The translations under genes were made by a program, and so were the position numbers. This document shows, piece by piece, positions 13,037-25,283 of a DNA stretch of 64,000 nucleotides. A model generated the notes under the pieces. It worked only from the letters and a program-made list of their open reading frames with translations. It did no database searches and was not told the origin of the DNA. The DNA is from Quercus robur (Eukaryota > Streptophyta > Magnoliopsida > Fagales > Fagaceae): the NCBI RefSeq assembly GCF_932294415.1, contig NC_065535.1, positions 29,860,782 to 29,924,781 of the forward strand, given 5' to 3'. Every line of letters begins with the position of its first letter. The first letter of the stretch is position 1.

Positions 13037-14402
13037 TCAATTCATCTTAAACCTTTTCACATCATCAACAGCAGCATTCTTAAACAAAGCCACATCAACA
13101 TTACCACACACCATATGATATCCACGTCTCTTAAGCTCATCAGCTCCATCTTTTGGCGGCATTGCAAACCCAGCCAGGTAGGTTTTACTCTCAGAATCCA
13201 ACACTGCCTTTTCAGCCACCCCCATCGCCTCCTTCACTTTCTCGTTCACTGGCTCCCTCAACCACCCCATACTGGCACTCAAATCCAACGGCCCTATCAT
13301 AACACAATCAACCCCTTCAACAGCAGCGATATCCTTAACATTCTTCACAGCTTCCACGGACTCAACCTGCAAGCTAATTTAGGTTAATAATAGTATTATT
13401 TAAAATTTTTATTTTGCTTAATTAGGATTGTTTAAAAGGTGTTTGGAAATATAACTATTCTCTTGAAAATGAGTAATTTTATGGGCCCATCAAATCCTAA
13501 TTATATAATTTTCTTTTCACATAATAATAGATTCCACAATTAGTATGAACTCCACAAATCAAATGACAAAATGGAGTACAGCACTACTATATTCCTAAAG
13601 TATTGCATGATTTTTTCCTTAAAGAGACAAGAGACAAGTTCCACTGAAAATATGAATCAAACTTCACTAAAAGATTTATATCGTATATGCAAATTACTTT
13701 AGTTTGGATAAAATAGAATGAAAAAAAATTTATATATTTATATACACTTCCTAATTAATTTATTAAAGATTCATAGTTAAACTCAAAATTTTGAAATAAG
13801 ATTTCAAGAGACGAGTTCAACCAAACAAAACTAGATCTTACAATAATTTCTAAATGATGTTATTTTATCAAATAGTTTTTTTTTTTTTTTTTTAATGTTT
13901 ATTTAGCCCCCCAAAAAAAAGGAAAAAAGAAAAACCCAACCTGGCACATAATCAACAGCTCTTTCTCACACTTGTTTATATAATCTTCATCGATACCGTA
14001 TTTGGAGGCTCTCACAACATTGTGGGCCGCTCCACGGATTCCATTTGGTGGATACCGACAATAGGAGACGGCATTCTTGGCCAACTCAGGGTCGTCGATC
14101 ATGGGGATCATGATGCCTTGTGGGCCTACGTCGAGTGCTTTCTTGACCCATGCTGCAGAACACTCAGGGATTCTAAGGATAGCTGGGGTTTGAGTTGCAG
14201 CCAGGGCTTGGAGACAAGGGAGAGCTTCGGCGATGCCACCATGGCCGTGTTCCATGTCGATGACGACGAAGTCATAGCCTGCATGGCCTGCAATTTCAGC
14301 TAGGGTGGGAGAGAAGCTAATGAGGAAGAGACCGTGGAGGGGTTCTTCATTAGCTTTGTTTAGACGAGCTTTGAGGGTTTGATGGGTGGCTGAGGAGGCC
14401 AT
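13037..14402 (-). CDS. HpcH/HpaI aldolase-like protein, copy A (intact, two exons)
   Basis: Two exons, 14402-13941 and 13366-13037, joined in phase 0 across a GT-AG intron after Gln154; 263 residues. The family is HpcH/HpaI aldolase/citrate lyase, (beta/alpha)8 enzymes that cleave or form C-C bonds in 2-oxo acids; the plant substrate is not known to me. Family positions are kept: D49-M-E51-H52-G, R77 in ILRIPE, and metal-ligand candidates Glu156 (CQVES) and Asp182 (GPLDLS). It begins MASSATHQTLKAR, without the transit-like extension of the relative at 56563-57645, so a cytosolic location is inferred. Against copy C it has one extra codon in AMPPKDG (in frame) and differences such as CSAAW for SSAAW. 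A TATA-like box lies about 62-72 bp upstream of the ATG. Expression cannot be judged. Confidence 0.88.
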
Positions 14403-14463
14403 GGTAGTTGTGAGTACTTTTTTGTTTAGAGAAATGTGGTGTGGTCAGTGGTGTAGTGGGGAG

Positions 14464-14474
14464 CTATTTTATAG
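14464..14474 (-). promoter_or_regulatory. TATA-like box of aldolase copy A
   Basis: On the minus strand this reads CTATAAAATAG, 62-72 bp upstream of the ATG at 14402, at a plausible distance for a short leader. The matching position in copy C (30261-30275) has lost the TATA core. Confidence 0.55.
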
Positions 14475-16913
14475 CGAGGCAGTCGAGACTTGAGAATGAA
14501 AAAAATAGTGCCTATTGTCCTCCAACTATGTTGTCACAGTAGATTGATGGTTAGCATAAAATAGAGTTATTTTACTATAGATGGATCTATTACAGATGTT
14601 CGTTGGGAAATCTTTTACTAAAGGAAGAATATACGTGGCGGATTCTAATTAATTTATTGAGCATTCATAATTGATTTCAAACAAACTTTGAGACTAAGAT
14701 TAGTTTTTTGGATAGATTTTGTGGTTGTTGTTAGTATCATCGTCACGCGGCCATACATCTATTTTTTCCATTTTCCCGAAAATAAGCAATACTTAAAATA
14801 AATAAATAAAATTATATAATACAAGTGACATATTATGGATGATGGAAAATAAAATGTCTAATCATGATAAAACAGAGTTCTTATCTTATCTGTCGGGATA
14901 TGTGAACTTTAATGAATAGTGATTAATTAATTAATTATTTAGTTATTTATTTATTTATTTTTTGTTTTGCTTTTATGCAATGTTTTCTAATAAGTAATGC
15001 TAAAAATGCAATATTTTTTACTTTTTTTTTTTTTAGGATATTGGTAATTACTAATTAGTACATCATTTTTTAGGTTTTTACTTGGTTAACTATAGTTTAT
15101 TACTAACACCACTTTTATTAGTAAACCATGTTAACATAATAAAATTTATGAGAAAAATATGTATTTAGAAATGAAGTCCTTAAATGACAAAAATGATTGG
15201 GCTTCTAGTTAGCTCAACTAATAAAATCTTTTATCTCCAAATAAGAAATTTAATATTCAATTTCTGTCTACACCAAAAACCAATTGATATCTTGGTCTGA
15301 TGGTAAAAAACAATTATCATGAAGCGGACTCTATAAATTTTAAATATTATTAGATCTGTTAAAAGTAATGCTAAAAACTCTAGAGGATAATAAATAGAAT
15401 TGAAGTTCTCAAATGTAAAAATCGGTCCAGTATAATAAATTGGTTAGCCAAGATTTATAATTAAGGATCAATGCTCAAATGTTGTTCTCAATGTTGCGAA
15501 ATGGGTTCTTATGTCTTGTGCTGAAGCCTTGAAGGAACCATCCCCATCTCCATTGTTCCCTCTTCTCTGCTGGAAGGAAGAGAAAAAGGAACCTGGTTGT
15601 GTCTTTTATAATAAAATTCATTTACTCAGCTAAAATAAAAATATTTCTCAATTGCTATTCACAATACTTACAAACCTAAAAGATAAATACAATTATACAT
15701 CATTCCAGTGTCCACTCAAGGCCCAAGACTTAAGGCCCCCACTTTTTTCAAAAAAAAAAAAAAAAAATTAAAAGGTTTTACAGCCCTTATTAAATGAACA
15801 AAAGTTCAAGCATTGGTTGGACTCGGTCAATGTTTGTAGCTTATGATAGCCCTAAGGGGCTATAGTGGCGGCATCAGATGTGTTAGTTCATGGGACTTGA
15901 CCAATTCAAGCCAAGGTTGAGATTTGTTGAATCAATGGCTTTTACATGGTCAATGGTGAGGTGTCCTGCAAGAAGTATAAGCCGAGTAGTAATAGGACTG
16001 CAAATTAAGTCCCAATTGTTTTAGGACTCTTCTAGCTAACTTGCACTTATATGTATATATATGGTGAATGTGCTAAGGCTTTGTCAATTGTAATGTGTGA
16101 GAAAGTGTGGTGCTGCAAGATTAGTGCAAATGTAATAGGGTGCTCTACTTTTTGTCCAAGAGAGTTCATGGTGTATTTGGGGTTGTGTGTGCTACTATTG
16201 AAATCTTTTTATTTTATAGTGAAACTTTCTTTGTCATCGCCTGTAAATATAGACAAATTACTGAATCACATAAATTCTCTATTTCTATTTTTATTCTCTC
16301 TTCTTTAATCTTGTATAAGTAAGTTTATTTTTCACAACACTATTCACAATACTTATTACAAACCTAAAAGATTTATACAATAATACATCATTCCAGTGTT
16401 AGCTCAAGGCCTACAACTTAGGCCTTCACTTCCCCCCCCCCCCCCCCCCAAAAAAAAATTAAAATTAAAAGGTTTTAAGACACTCATTAAATAAACAAAA
16501 GGTCTCAAAATTCTTCTTAAAAAATTCAAAATTTTGTAATGATAACTATTTTTTTTTAAAGAAAAAATATGTGGATTTTTCATTCTTTCCCAATTTTCAA
16601 GAAAGTCATTAAAATATTGAGCCAATAGAAATCCAACACAATTAAAACCCTAAATTGTTTCACACCAAAAATAAAATTTGTAATGAGTTTGTTATGAACG
16701 AATTATCATTCTAGTAAAAGATATATTAATAAAATCTATATACAAAAGTTATATTAGCAATTTTGTATCTCAAAAAAAAAAATATATATATATATATAAA
16801 TATATTTAAATATTAAAAAATTTGTTAAAATCTGCCTATCTTAGGCTCTAAAATGTATTGAGCCAGCGGCCCTGAATCATTCAATATCTGATTCTACCCA
16901 ATAACAACTTATG
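14475..16913. other. Non-coding DNA between aldolase A and the RNase H-like fragment
   Basis: AT-rich and without a supported gene. It aligns with unit C flanks on both sides of the gypsy element (up to 32547 and from 45297). The uninterrupted gypsy target sits near 14831-14845. It also contains a decayed SINE, a short palindrome near 15847-15863 and a run of 18 C at 16432-16449. Confidence 0.7.
15198..15355 (+). mobile_element. Decayed SINE, unit A
   Basis: Contains TAGTTAGCTCAACTAATAAA (A-box-like), a degraded B-box region and CTTGGTCTGATGGTAAA, matching the better preserved SINE at 18824-18991. The same old copy is found in unit C near 45625-45790, so it predates the duplication. Confidence 0.6.
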
Positions 16914-17340
16914 TTAATGCAGGTAGTATGATTCATCAAATACATTTGGACTATCAAAGATTTGAAGGACCCCTAAACACCACAAAATTCTAAACAACTC
17001 CGGCTTGTTTTTGGTGGAAAACAAATGTTGATGATGCTGCTTGGTTAAATGGTAATATATAGTACATTGCGGTGGTAGTGAGGAGTTATGTAGATGATTG
17101 CTTGAAAGCTTGGGTAAAAACATTCTCAACTGTTTAGTGGCTGAAACTCAGGGAGCTAGATGGCAGTGGAGTGTGCTATTGATGCCAAACTTTACAATTG
17201 TATTATAGAATGACATGCTCTAATTAAGCCTCTAACTGTAATACAAGTTGAGAACAATCCAAAAAATAGATCGAGCTGGGAAATAGCTTAAGTTGTAGAA
17301 AATATATGAGACCAAGTTAAAATGGCATCTTAATTGAGGA
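16914..17340 (+). pseudogene. Decayed RNase H-like (RVT_3-type) fragment, unit A
   Basis: With frameshifts, the strand reads as part of a plant RNase H-like domain: a NVDDAAWLNG-like start, then GVMxMIA/VDDCLKAW, then a degraded ETQ region. Stops are frequent. Better preserved relatives lie at 47770-48230, 24280-24830 and 55660-56205. It could derive from a LINE or from a host RNase H-like gene; the sequence does not decide. Confidence 0.45.
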
Positions 17341-18270
17341 AAATGACAAACTTACAAAAGTAAAGAAAAGGGTTCTAATCAAGCAAAATAAATACAAGAC
17401 TACATTATTAGCATTGATGGACCATTTTCCTCTCTTTATTGGTAAGATATTGATTCAGACCTTTCATTTTATGGGTCTTATTGTATATTCACATCATTTC
17501 AATCAAATATTCTAACATTACTCTTAGTTTCTCATGTTAGTTTTGGTGACAAATTAAACTTACCATGGCCCATGGCAGAAAGTCCGAAACTTGGAAATCT
17601 AGGCTTTCTTACACACACAAAACATAAAAGCAAAACTAATAAACTAGAAAACAAAGAACTGGGGGCCCTGATCATTATGTAGTCTGTGATCAATTCATCT
17701 TAAACCTTTTCACATCATCAACAGCGGCCCTCCTAAACAATCCCACATCAGCACCACCACACACCAAATGATATCCACGTCTCTCAAGTTCAACAGGCCC
17801 ATCATTTGGCATTGCACACCCAGCCAAGTAGGTCTCACTATCAGAATCCAACATAGCCTTCTCAGCAACCATCATCACCTCCTTCACTCTCTCATTCACT
17901 GGGTCCCTCAACCACCCCATGCCGACACTCAAATCGAACGGTCCCATCATAACACAATCAACCCTTCAACGGTCACGATCTCCTTAATGTTTTCTTCACA
18001 GCTTCCACGGATTCAACCTGCAGCAGGCTAGTTGTTGCTTGATAATAACTTTATTTTTAAAAATTGATTTGTTAATTTAATTGGTTTAAAAAAGTATGTG
18101 GGGGATACATTCCTTTCCCCTCTAAAAGTATTCGCATGACCAGCAGTAATTATACAAGAATAAAAGTTTATCTCCAATTCAGTTTTGAGGTAAATATCTC
18201 TAATTAATATATGGTTTATTTAATAAGTCATATGACTTTTGGACGTGTAATAAGTTGAAGGAAAACTTTT

Positions 18271-18731
18271 TTTTTTTTTTTTGGTTAATAGGGTAGATAT
18301 TATATTAAAAACCAGCACATAACATTACAACCTGCCTACAGAGGCCAGCGTATTGGCAACATGCCTATAATGATACAACCCATTTTTATCAGAGTTAAGC
18401 AATATATACATATCAGCAGAGGGGGGGAAATCAAAAACAACAAAATTTTCCTGCATAGTACAACCCCTTTTAGCCAAAAGATCAGCGCATTGATTCGCCT
18501 CTCTATAAATATGCCCCACCCGAACTTGCACAAGTCTTGCCAAGAGGTACCTGCAATCATTCAGCAAAGGGGAGTAACTCCAGTTAGGACATTTAGAACC
18601 ATTGAGCAGCTCCACAATCACCTTAGCATCAAGTTCCACCTCTAACTGGTTTATGCCCAATTGTATGGCCAAAATCAGCCCATCCCTCAATGCCCACCAT
18701 TCAGCTAGCACACTAGTGGTATACCCAATGA
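18271..18731 (-). mobile_element. 5'-truncated LINE with RNase H domain
   Basis: An open frame at 18711-18325 on the minus strand encodes the end of a plant LINE RNase H domain: MLAEWWALRDGL, ELDAKVIVELL and YREANQCADLLAK. The poly-A tail is the T run at 18271-18282. A 16 bp target-site duplication TTGAAGGAAAACTTTT flanks it (18255-18270 and 18732-18747). Unit D has an unoccupied site near 49217-49232, so the insertion followed the duplication or was lost from D. Confidence 0.88.
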
Positions 18732-18823
18732 TTGAAGGAAAACTTTTTCAATCATTCTATTATATACTAATATTTTAAGAATATAATACCTAGTACTTTC
18801 TCATCTAACATAATAATATATAG

Positions 18824-18991
18824 GTGGGTTCCAATTAGTTCAACTGATAAATTCTCTAATAGTTGTATAAGAAATTTGGGGTTCAATCCCCGCTTACACG
18901 AAAAACTGATTGGTGTTTTGATCTAATGATAAAGAGCTATCATCATGAGCGAACGCTGTAGGTTAACACTTTCTTAAAAAAAAAAAAAAAA
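18824..18991 (+). mobile_element. tRNA-derived SINE with target-site duplication
   Basis: The head contains AATTAGTTCAACTGATAAA (A-box-like) and GGGTTCAATCCCC (B-box-like), the body has GATTGGTGTTTTGATCTAAT, and it ends in poly-A. A 17 bp duplication AACATAATAATATATAG flanks it (18807-18823 and 18992-19008). Unit D carries one copy of the target near 49294-49308. Confidence 0.88.
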
Positions 18992-20179
18992 AACATAATA
19001 ATATATAGTAAATCACACTAATTAAATTCAATGGAATCGTTATTCAAGTATTTATGTGAGAAAAGTTAGTTTATTTTTTTTTATTTTACTGTGAAGATAG
19101 ATGGTATAAAATTATTATACCTTGTAATATTGCATAATGTTTCCCTTAAAGAGACGAGAGTTCTACCGAAAACATGAGCATATTTCACCAAAACATTTAT
19201 CTTCTCTGGTTGTCTTTTAAGAGATGAGTTCAGTATTACAAATTTTTTAAAAATATATTTTTTAATGGAAATTAAATTAAAAAATTAAATATTTTTATTT
19301 TGTAAAAAAAAAATTAGAAATTATTTATTTAAAAAAAAAAAAAAAAACCAACCTGGCACATTATCAACAACTCTTTCTCACACTTGTTTATATGCTCTTC
19401 ATCAATACCGTACTTGGAGGCTCTCACAACAGGGTGGGCCGCTCCACGTACTCCGTTTGGTGGGTACCGGCAATAGGAGACGGCTTTCGAAACATGATGC
19501 CCTGTGGTCCTAAGTCGAGTGCTTTCTTGGCCCATGCTGCAGAACTCTCAGGGAGTATAGCTGGGGTTTGAGTGGCAGCCAGGGCTTGAAGACAAGAGGA
19601 AGAGCTTCGGAGATGCCACCATGGCCGTGTTCCATGTCGACGACGACAAAGTCATAGCCTGCAAGGCATGCAATTTCAGCCAGGGTGGGAGAGAAGCTAA
19701 GGGGGAAGAGACCGTAGAGGGGTTCTTCATTAGCTTTGTTTAGACGAGCTTTGGGGGTTTTGGGTGCATGTGTCTGAGGAGGCCATGGTTGTGACTCTAG
19801 TGAAATGTGGTTTGTGTGAGCCGATAATGAATGAGAGGAAGTAGTGTGTAGTTCGCAAGTGACAAAGTTTGATAATTTGGATTGAGTGATGTTACGTACA
19901 CAATCTTTGTAGTTTTTACTACATTTTCGAAATTATACACCATTTTTTTTACCTATTATAGTATTTCTCATTCAGTCATTTGAATTTGGCCTGATATTTT
20001 TTACAATTTCAGTTTGTGAGGTAGTAACCGGGGCAGGCAAGACTTGATCACTTGAGAATGAATACATTTTTTATGTCTAATAATAGAACCACTTATATAC
20101 CGTCTGGGATAGGCATGATAAAAACATCAGTAATTGTTAATGCACACGCCATATTGCACGTGCATACGTAACATACCGT

Positions 20180-22149
20180 TAAGGGTGTTCATGGGTCAAG
20201 TTGGGTCCGGTTAAGGGGATTTTTTGACCCAACCCACCATGATGGATCAAAAAAAAATTCAACCTAATCTAACCCATCACATAAGTCCAATCCAACCCAA
20301 CCCACTTAGGTTGGGTTGGGTCGGGTTGAATCTATGAGTTGGACAATTTTTTTTATTACTATTATTATTAAATTGACCATAAAAAATATATCATACTTGC
20401 CACATGAGTTGATAAACAAAATATACATTAATATATAAACTAATATTCCAATTTAGTTGTAAACAAAATATGTTTAAGTATCCAACTGAGTTGATAAACA
20501 AAATATAAATGAACTAATATCCTAATTCACTTATGAATAAAATATACATGAGTTCCTAACTCAGTTATAAACAAAATATATCTAAAATTTTTAATTTTTT
20601 TATTAATTATATAATATATTTAAATATATATTAAAAGAACTAATAGGATTTTTTATTATATATAATAATAGGAACCAAGGAAGTGCTCTACAGTTGGTTT
20701 TTTTTAAAAAAAATTTATTAAATATATAATATATTTTAAACATATATTAAAATATAGGTGGGTCGGGTCGGGTTTGACGGGTTTGTAATTTTATGACTCA
20801 AACCCAACTAGACATGGCAAAACGGGTCAGAATTTTCTGACCCGACCCGAAAAATACCCGACCCGAACCCGATTTTTTTGACCCGAAGCAAAACGGGTTG
20901 ACCCGTGACCCGACCCGTGTTTTGTGCGGGTCAACCCGACCCGACCCGCGACCCGACCCGAACCCGAACCATTTTTTTAAAACTTTTTTTTTTTTGGTAA
21001 AAAAAGTAGTGAAATTAAGACAATATTGGTTTAATTGTTTATTGTAAGTTTTAAGTAAACAATTGATACATTTACATAACTGCATGCAAATTAATTGAAA
21101 AATAAATGGTTGAGCATTCTGTAATGAGTAAAGATTTTAGATATCAAATAACAAAGTACATGCCAAGATAATCTGGTTACAGTAAAGTTAAAAACAGATT
21201 TAAAATTGTAGATATGTATGAGACACATTCATGAGTGTGAAAATAGTAAAGCCAAAGTATCAAATTAGCATAAATTATGAATGCTTAGATCTATTTTTTA
21301 ACAATTTATGTTCAAAATAAACGGCTTTTCAAAATAAATTATGATATTTCCTAGAGTTTGTGCTGCTTAACAATGATATGATCTTCATAAAAGAGACTAG
21401 GTATAAATAAGTAAGCAATCAAACTTTAATGTATATCTCAAATTGAAATAGAGTGTCAACCACAATTGATAATAGATTATAAAATTAATTTTTAAAATTG
21501 TAACTTTCTTATATGTTTTTATTCTTTATCAAATGAGTTATCCAATAAGTCATTTGTAATTTTTATTTTTTTTTTGGAATGTTGATATTGTGTAAAAATA
21601 AAACTTGTATATTTGTTTTACTTATCTTTGTGTTGTTTTGTTTTAGATAGCAATGTTAGGATTTGTATAATTTTAAAATTATTGAATAAATATTAATAAG
21701 TTTAACTAAGTTTATTCTTGATATAAGTAGTGAATGCAAAATAATGCATTTTACATCAAGTAATATGTTGCATAACTATCCAAATGGCAAATACATATTG
21801 TTTTCTTTATAAAAAAAATAAAAAATAAAAAATAATAAAAAATAAAAAATTTCATGTGAAAAATACGGGTCAACCCGACCCAACCCGACCCGACCCACAA
21901 CCCGATTGACCCGAACCCGATTTCAACCCGCTTAAAATGACCCGTTTTTGACCCGTGACCCGTTTGACCCGTGACCCGATTGACCCGACCCGAACCCGAC
22001 CCGACCCGCCCGTTTTGCCATGTCTAAACCCAACCCACTATAAAAAAAAATTTTGTAACCCAACCCAACTCACCAAGCCCCAAAAATGGACCCAACCCGG
22101 CGGGTTGGGTCGATTCGGGTCGGGTTGACGGGTTTTCTGCACACTCCTA
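20180..22149. mobile_element. hAT-like TIR element (outer of a nested pair)
   Basis: The ends TAAGGGTGTTCA and TGCACACTCCTA are imperfect inverted repeats. Eight-bp flanks CATACCGT (20172-20179) and CATATCGT (22150-22157) differ by one base. Both inner flanks are rich in ACCC/GGGT motifs. The matching place in unit D (about 53390-53415) has no insertion. Another hAT-like element is inserted inside. Confidence 0.75.
20809..22026. mobile_element. hAT-like TIR element (inner, nested)
   Basis: The inverted repeats TAGACATGGCAAAACGGG and CCCGTTTTGCCATGTCTA are perfect over 18 bp. The 8 bp duplication AACCCAAC flanks it (20801-20808 and 22027-22034). That word is common in the outer element, so the duplication alone is weak evidence, but together with the TIRs it is convincing. 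Subterminal regions are arrays of GACCCG/CGGGTC. No transposase was found. Confidence 0.85.
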
Positions 22150-23644
22150 CATATCGTACTCATAATTTATTTTTTGAACTAAAATTGTGAAGTCATGATT
22201 TATGTTCAAAAACTAAATACGTGTAATACTATGTGTGTAATAAGCAATTTGTAATAAACATTATCCAAATAACATTTTTATATGTTGCATTGGAATATAT
22301 GAACTTCAATGAATGGTGGGTTTTTGTGTGTTTAAATATCTGGTTTTGCTCTTACACAATATTTTTTCTTTAAGTAATGCGAAAAATGTCATTTTTTACT
22401 TCTTCTTTTTTCACAATTGTTGTAATTAGTACATCATTTTCAAGATTTTACTCAACCACAGTTTATCACCGGCACCACTCTTGTTAATATATAGACCATG
22501 TCAACATAATAAAACCTTTGAGAAAGTATGTATCTAGAATTGAAGTCCCCAAATGCCAAAAACACTAAAGTATGATAAATTAATTAGCCAATATTTATGA
22601 AAATCAATTATCAGTTGCTTGGTTCAAAAAAAAATTCTCTTAGTTACTATTCACAGTACTTTTTACAAACTCAAACAATAAATACATCATTCAATATCAG
22701 CTTGTAGCAATAACTACTTATGTTAATGCAGCCGGGTGTTCAGCACACATGGAAGCTTGAAGATTCACATAATGCTGTGAATACCAATACCGACTCTGTT
22801 ATGACCTGGTCTTGTCTGGAGGACACCTGTTGGTATGTGATGAAGACTGGCTTGGTCTATATGAGCTTTCCTAATTTTAGGGACAGGAATTATCAATAAA
22901 AGAGCTTTCCTAATTTTTAGGAAGTGATAGGATAAATTTAGGTACCAAAATGATGCATATGAGTAATCAGATCCACTTCAGTTATTATGACCTGGTCTTC
23001 CACCTTGACTTACGAGTTTTTAGGTACCAAAATTATGCATATGAGTTATCATGTCTCTTAGATAAACTACTAGGATAACAAATAATTAAAAACATTGCCC
23101 TGCCAATTTAACAATCTATAACGTACATCATGAATGTGCATTGAAAATTTGAAAGGATGTAAAGTATAAATCATTGCCATAGCAAACAAGGTCTATATTA
23201 AGTTTAGATATTTTAAGTGCAAACATAATATTTATAACAATAATGCTTATTATAAGAAAAGATAACTTCAAATAGAGTAGAGAAATTAATGTGGTTCATA
23301 TATAGATTAGGTATTGAAGTTGGAGGTAGCTTTTATTGAAAATGATCGTTAAAACTTGAAGAAATCAATAAATTGCCTGCAGCAAAGGCAATTCATAAGT
23401 TAATGGAGATTAAAAAAGAAAAGAAAAGTTAGATAAATTACATGTTGCATTTGGTACATGTTTAAATCCTATTTCCTGGTAAATAATTCTTTTATGCAAA
23501 TGCGTGTCCCATTAATGCAGTAGAGTTCGCAGAAACCAGAGTGGCATTCCCTTTAATGCAGCAGACCTATTGAATAATTCCCATAGTTTCTCAAAAAAGA
23601 AAAAAATTAGGATCATTGAATTCAAAAGATTAAAAAAATAAAAA
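22150..23644. other. Non-coding DNA of unit B
   Basis: AT-rich. It aligns with about 53400-55020 of unit D. No gene supported. Confidence 0.65.
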
Positions 23645-23955
23645 GAGAAGGTTCAATCGAACCCGACTCACAAGGCAATTTGGGTTCAGAAGCACACCAG
23701 CCCGTTATCCTTCCACTGTTGAGAGCGGGAGGTTTTCGCTGCTCTGTGAAACCAGCCTCACGCTGTGCCCTCCACGCTAGGAACCACAAGACCCAGGCCT
23801 TCGCCCAAGTCACATGGTTCAACTCTCAACTTGGAACGGGCGAGCCAGGAACTAGCGCCTACTGACCCTACCAAGTGAATCAAATCATTATTCCGTCTCT
23901 TTGATACCCTCGCTCGAGTTACAAGCCAGCGCTACCCAGCTCGGTGCTCTATGGA
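23645..23955. repeat. GC-rich block of unknown origin, unit B
   Basis: About 310 bp with GC content well above its flanks, nearly identical to 55022-55335 in unit D. The two strands have overlapping open frames of 61 and 66 codons, preserved in both copies, but I recognise no protein. The edges show no obvious terminal repeats. Possibly an old insertion. Confidence 0.55.
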
Positions 23956-24279
23956 GCACGTGGTACCCATTATAAAGTTATATGGTAGTTGTAATCTAAG
24001 CAGTGTGGGACAATAAACAAGAAATTACTCAAGGGGTATGACAGCATATGACTGCCTATATGAACACTCATCCGAGTGGCAAAATTCACCTGGATTCTTG
24101 AAATTTTGGTTGTTTGTGACACTTTTTGCTGTGCTTGGATGGTAAAGATACATTATTTCTCATCAGATTGTTACAGGATTACACTGCATGGTTAAAATCT
24201 GAGCTACTTTAATACAGAGCAGAACACTTGGAAGTTATGAAATGATTTCAAATAGCTTTGGTAATTATGCAAGATGTGT

Positions 24280-24830
24280 ATGCTAATGATCCGGAATTTT
24301 GAGACGAATCCAATGATGCTCTGCACGCATGGAAGCTTGAAGTTATACATATGGCTCCGAATACCTAACTTTGCAAACAAACTTCTAAACAGCTCCAGTG
24401 GGAAAGACCATATTTTTGGTAGAAAGCAAATGTTGATGCTGCTGGTTAAATGGTAATGGCACATTGCGATAGTAGTGAGGAGTTATGTAGATGATTGCTT
24501 GAAAGCATGGATAAGAACGTTCTCAACTGTGTCTGCTTTAGTGGTTGAAACTCAAGGAGTTAGATGGGCACAGGAGTTAGGAGTGCAGAAGGAGATGCTC
24601 TAACTGTAATGTATTAGACAGTCCCAAGAATAGATCCAACTGGTAAATAGCTCGAGTTGTAAAAGATATTTATGAGATCAAGTTAAAAGGGCAATCCTCT
24701 TTCAGACCCTCCTTCAAGTGTGGGTGAGTAGAGAATATAACAAAGCCGCACATGAAATGGCAAAATGGGCTACCAAATCTTGTTTTGGGCGCCTTTGTCT
24801 CTTGAATTTTCTTCATGTTGGCTGGCTATA
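24280..24830 (+). pseudogene. Decayed RNase H-like (RVT_3-type) fragment, unit B
   Basis: Frameshifted match to an RNase H-like domain: NVDAAG/WLNGNGT region near 24430, VDDCLKAW near 24490, ETQGV near 24550 and EYNKAAHEMAKWATKSCFG near 24734-24790. The last motif is the typical conserved end of plant RVT_3 domains. Several stops. It ends the duplicated block. Confidence 0.55.
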
Positions 24831-24904
24831 GTTTGCTTCTTTGACTAACAACTCCTAATTTTCTACATTTTTTCATAATCCATATTATGCATCTATACAA
24901 TTAA

Positions 24905-25255
24905 TACTACCTGGCCAGGATTCTTTGCCTGATTAGTATTGTTGAGGGGTGACTATTTAGGTAGCTTTGGGAGTTGGGGCTGCTGTGTGGCTTCTTTTCG
25001 GACATTTTGGGCTGGATTCTGCAAGAATTCACGGGTAAAGAAATCGGGGATGCTATTTTGGGTTCTTTTTATGAATTTTATGTTAAAATCAAAAACTGAG
25101 AGAATGGCTTGCCATAGTGCAAAAATCTATTTTGATGCAATATTTTGGACATCTTTTTCTAAAACATGTTTTGCAGATTTGCAATCAATTATGAATAAAA
25201 ACTTTTGGTTATATATTTGTCATGTTGCTTGTCTTAATTAATAGTAGGCTAGAAG
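24905..25255 (-). pseudogene. Pararetrovirus RNase H remnant at the duplication junction
   Basis: Second copy of the RNase H end seen at 10860-11160. Minus-strand reading still shows FLTREFLQ-like residues but has more changes. It was carried here by the segmental duplication rather than by a separate integration: the flanking sequence (TTAATTAATAGTAGGCTAGA) is also shared. Confidence 0.75.
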
Positions 25256-25283
25256 CAAGCAATATTGAATTGTTGATTATCAT

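Larger units (their letters stand above)
17690..19786 (-). pseudogene. HpcH/HpaI aldolase-like pseudogene, copy B
   Basis: Former two-exon gene (exon 1 19786-19353, exon 2 18017-17690) aligned to copies A and C. Exon 1 lacks about 30 bases near 19485-19492, joining AVSYCRYPP to a broken frame, and has smaller indels near 19555 and 19598. Exon 2 has a 2 bp insertion near 17992 and a 1 bp deletion near 17966, so the upstream part is out of frame with the intact tail (MMGPFDLSVGMGWLRDPVNE onward). The splice-site bases are kept. The intron carries a LINE and a SINE. It cannot encode a full enzyme. Confidence 0.88.
10850..24862. repeat. Segmental duplication, first pair (units A and B)
   Basis: This block matches 24905-56225 in the same order and orientation: pararetrovirus RNase H end, unit A aldolase gene, RNase H-like fragment, unit B aldolase pseudogene, GC-rich block, RNase H-like fragment. 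Similarity begins in the viral remnant (around 10850 against 24905) and stops around 24862 against 56225. The two copies abut, so this is a tandem duplication of a pair. Private insertions here: LINE 18271-18731, SINE 18824-18991 and nested hAT elements 20180-22149. Confidence 0.85.

Noticed and set aside
13037-13366. Extra codon in copy A (AMPPKDG) as a disabling change
   Set aside because: The insertion is three bases, in frame and in a loop; the gene remains open.
13115-13387. Plus-strand open frames opposite aldolase exon 2 (also 17768-18031 and 28675-28944)
   Set aside because: They are the antisense of real or former exons, similar only because the exons are duplicated.
23680-23865. 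61-codon frame conserved in two copies (also 55057-55242)
   Set aside because: No recognised motif, and conservation follows from the near identity of the whole block; not called a gene.
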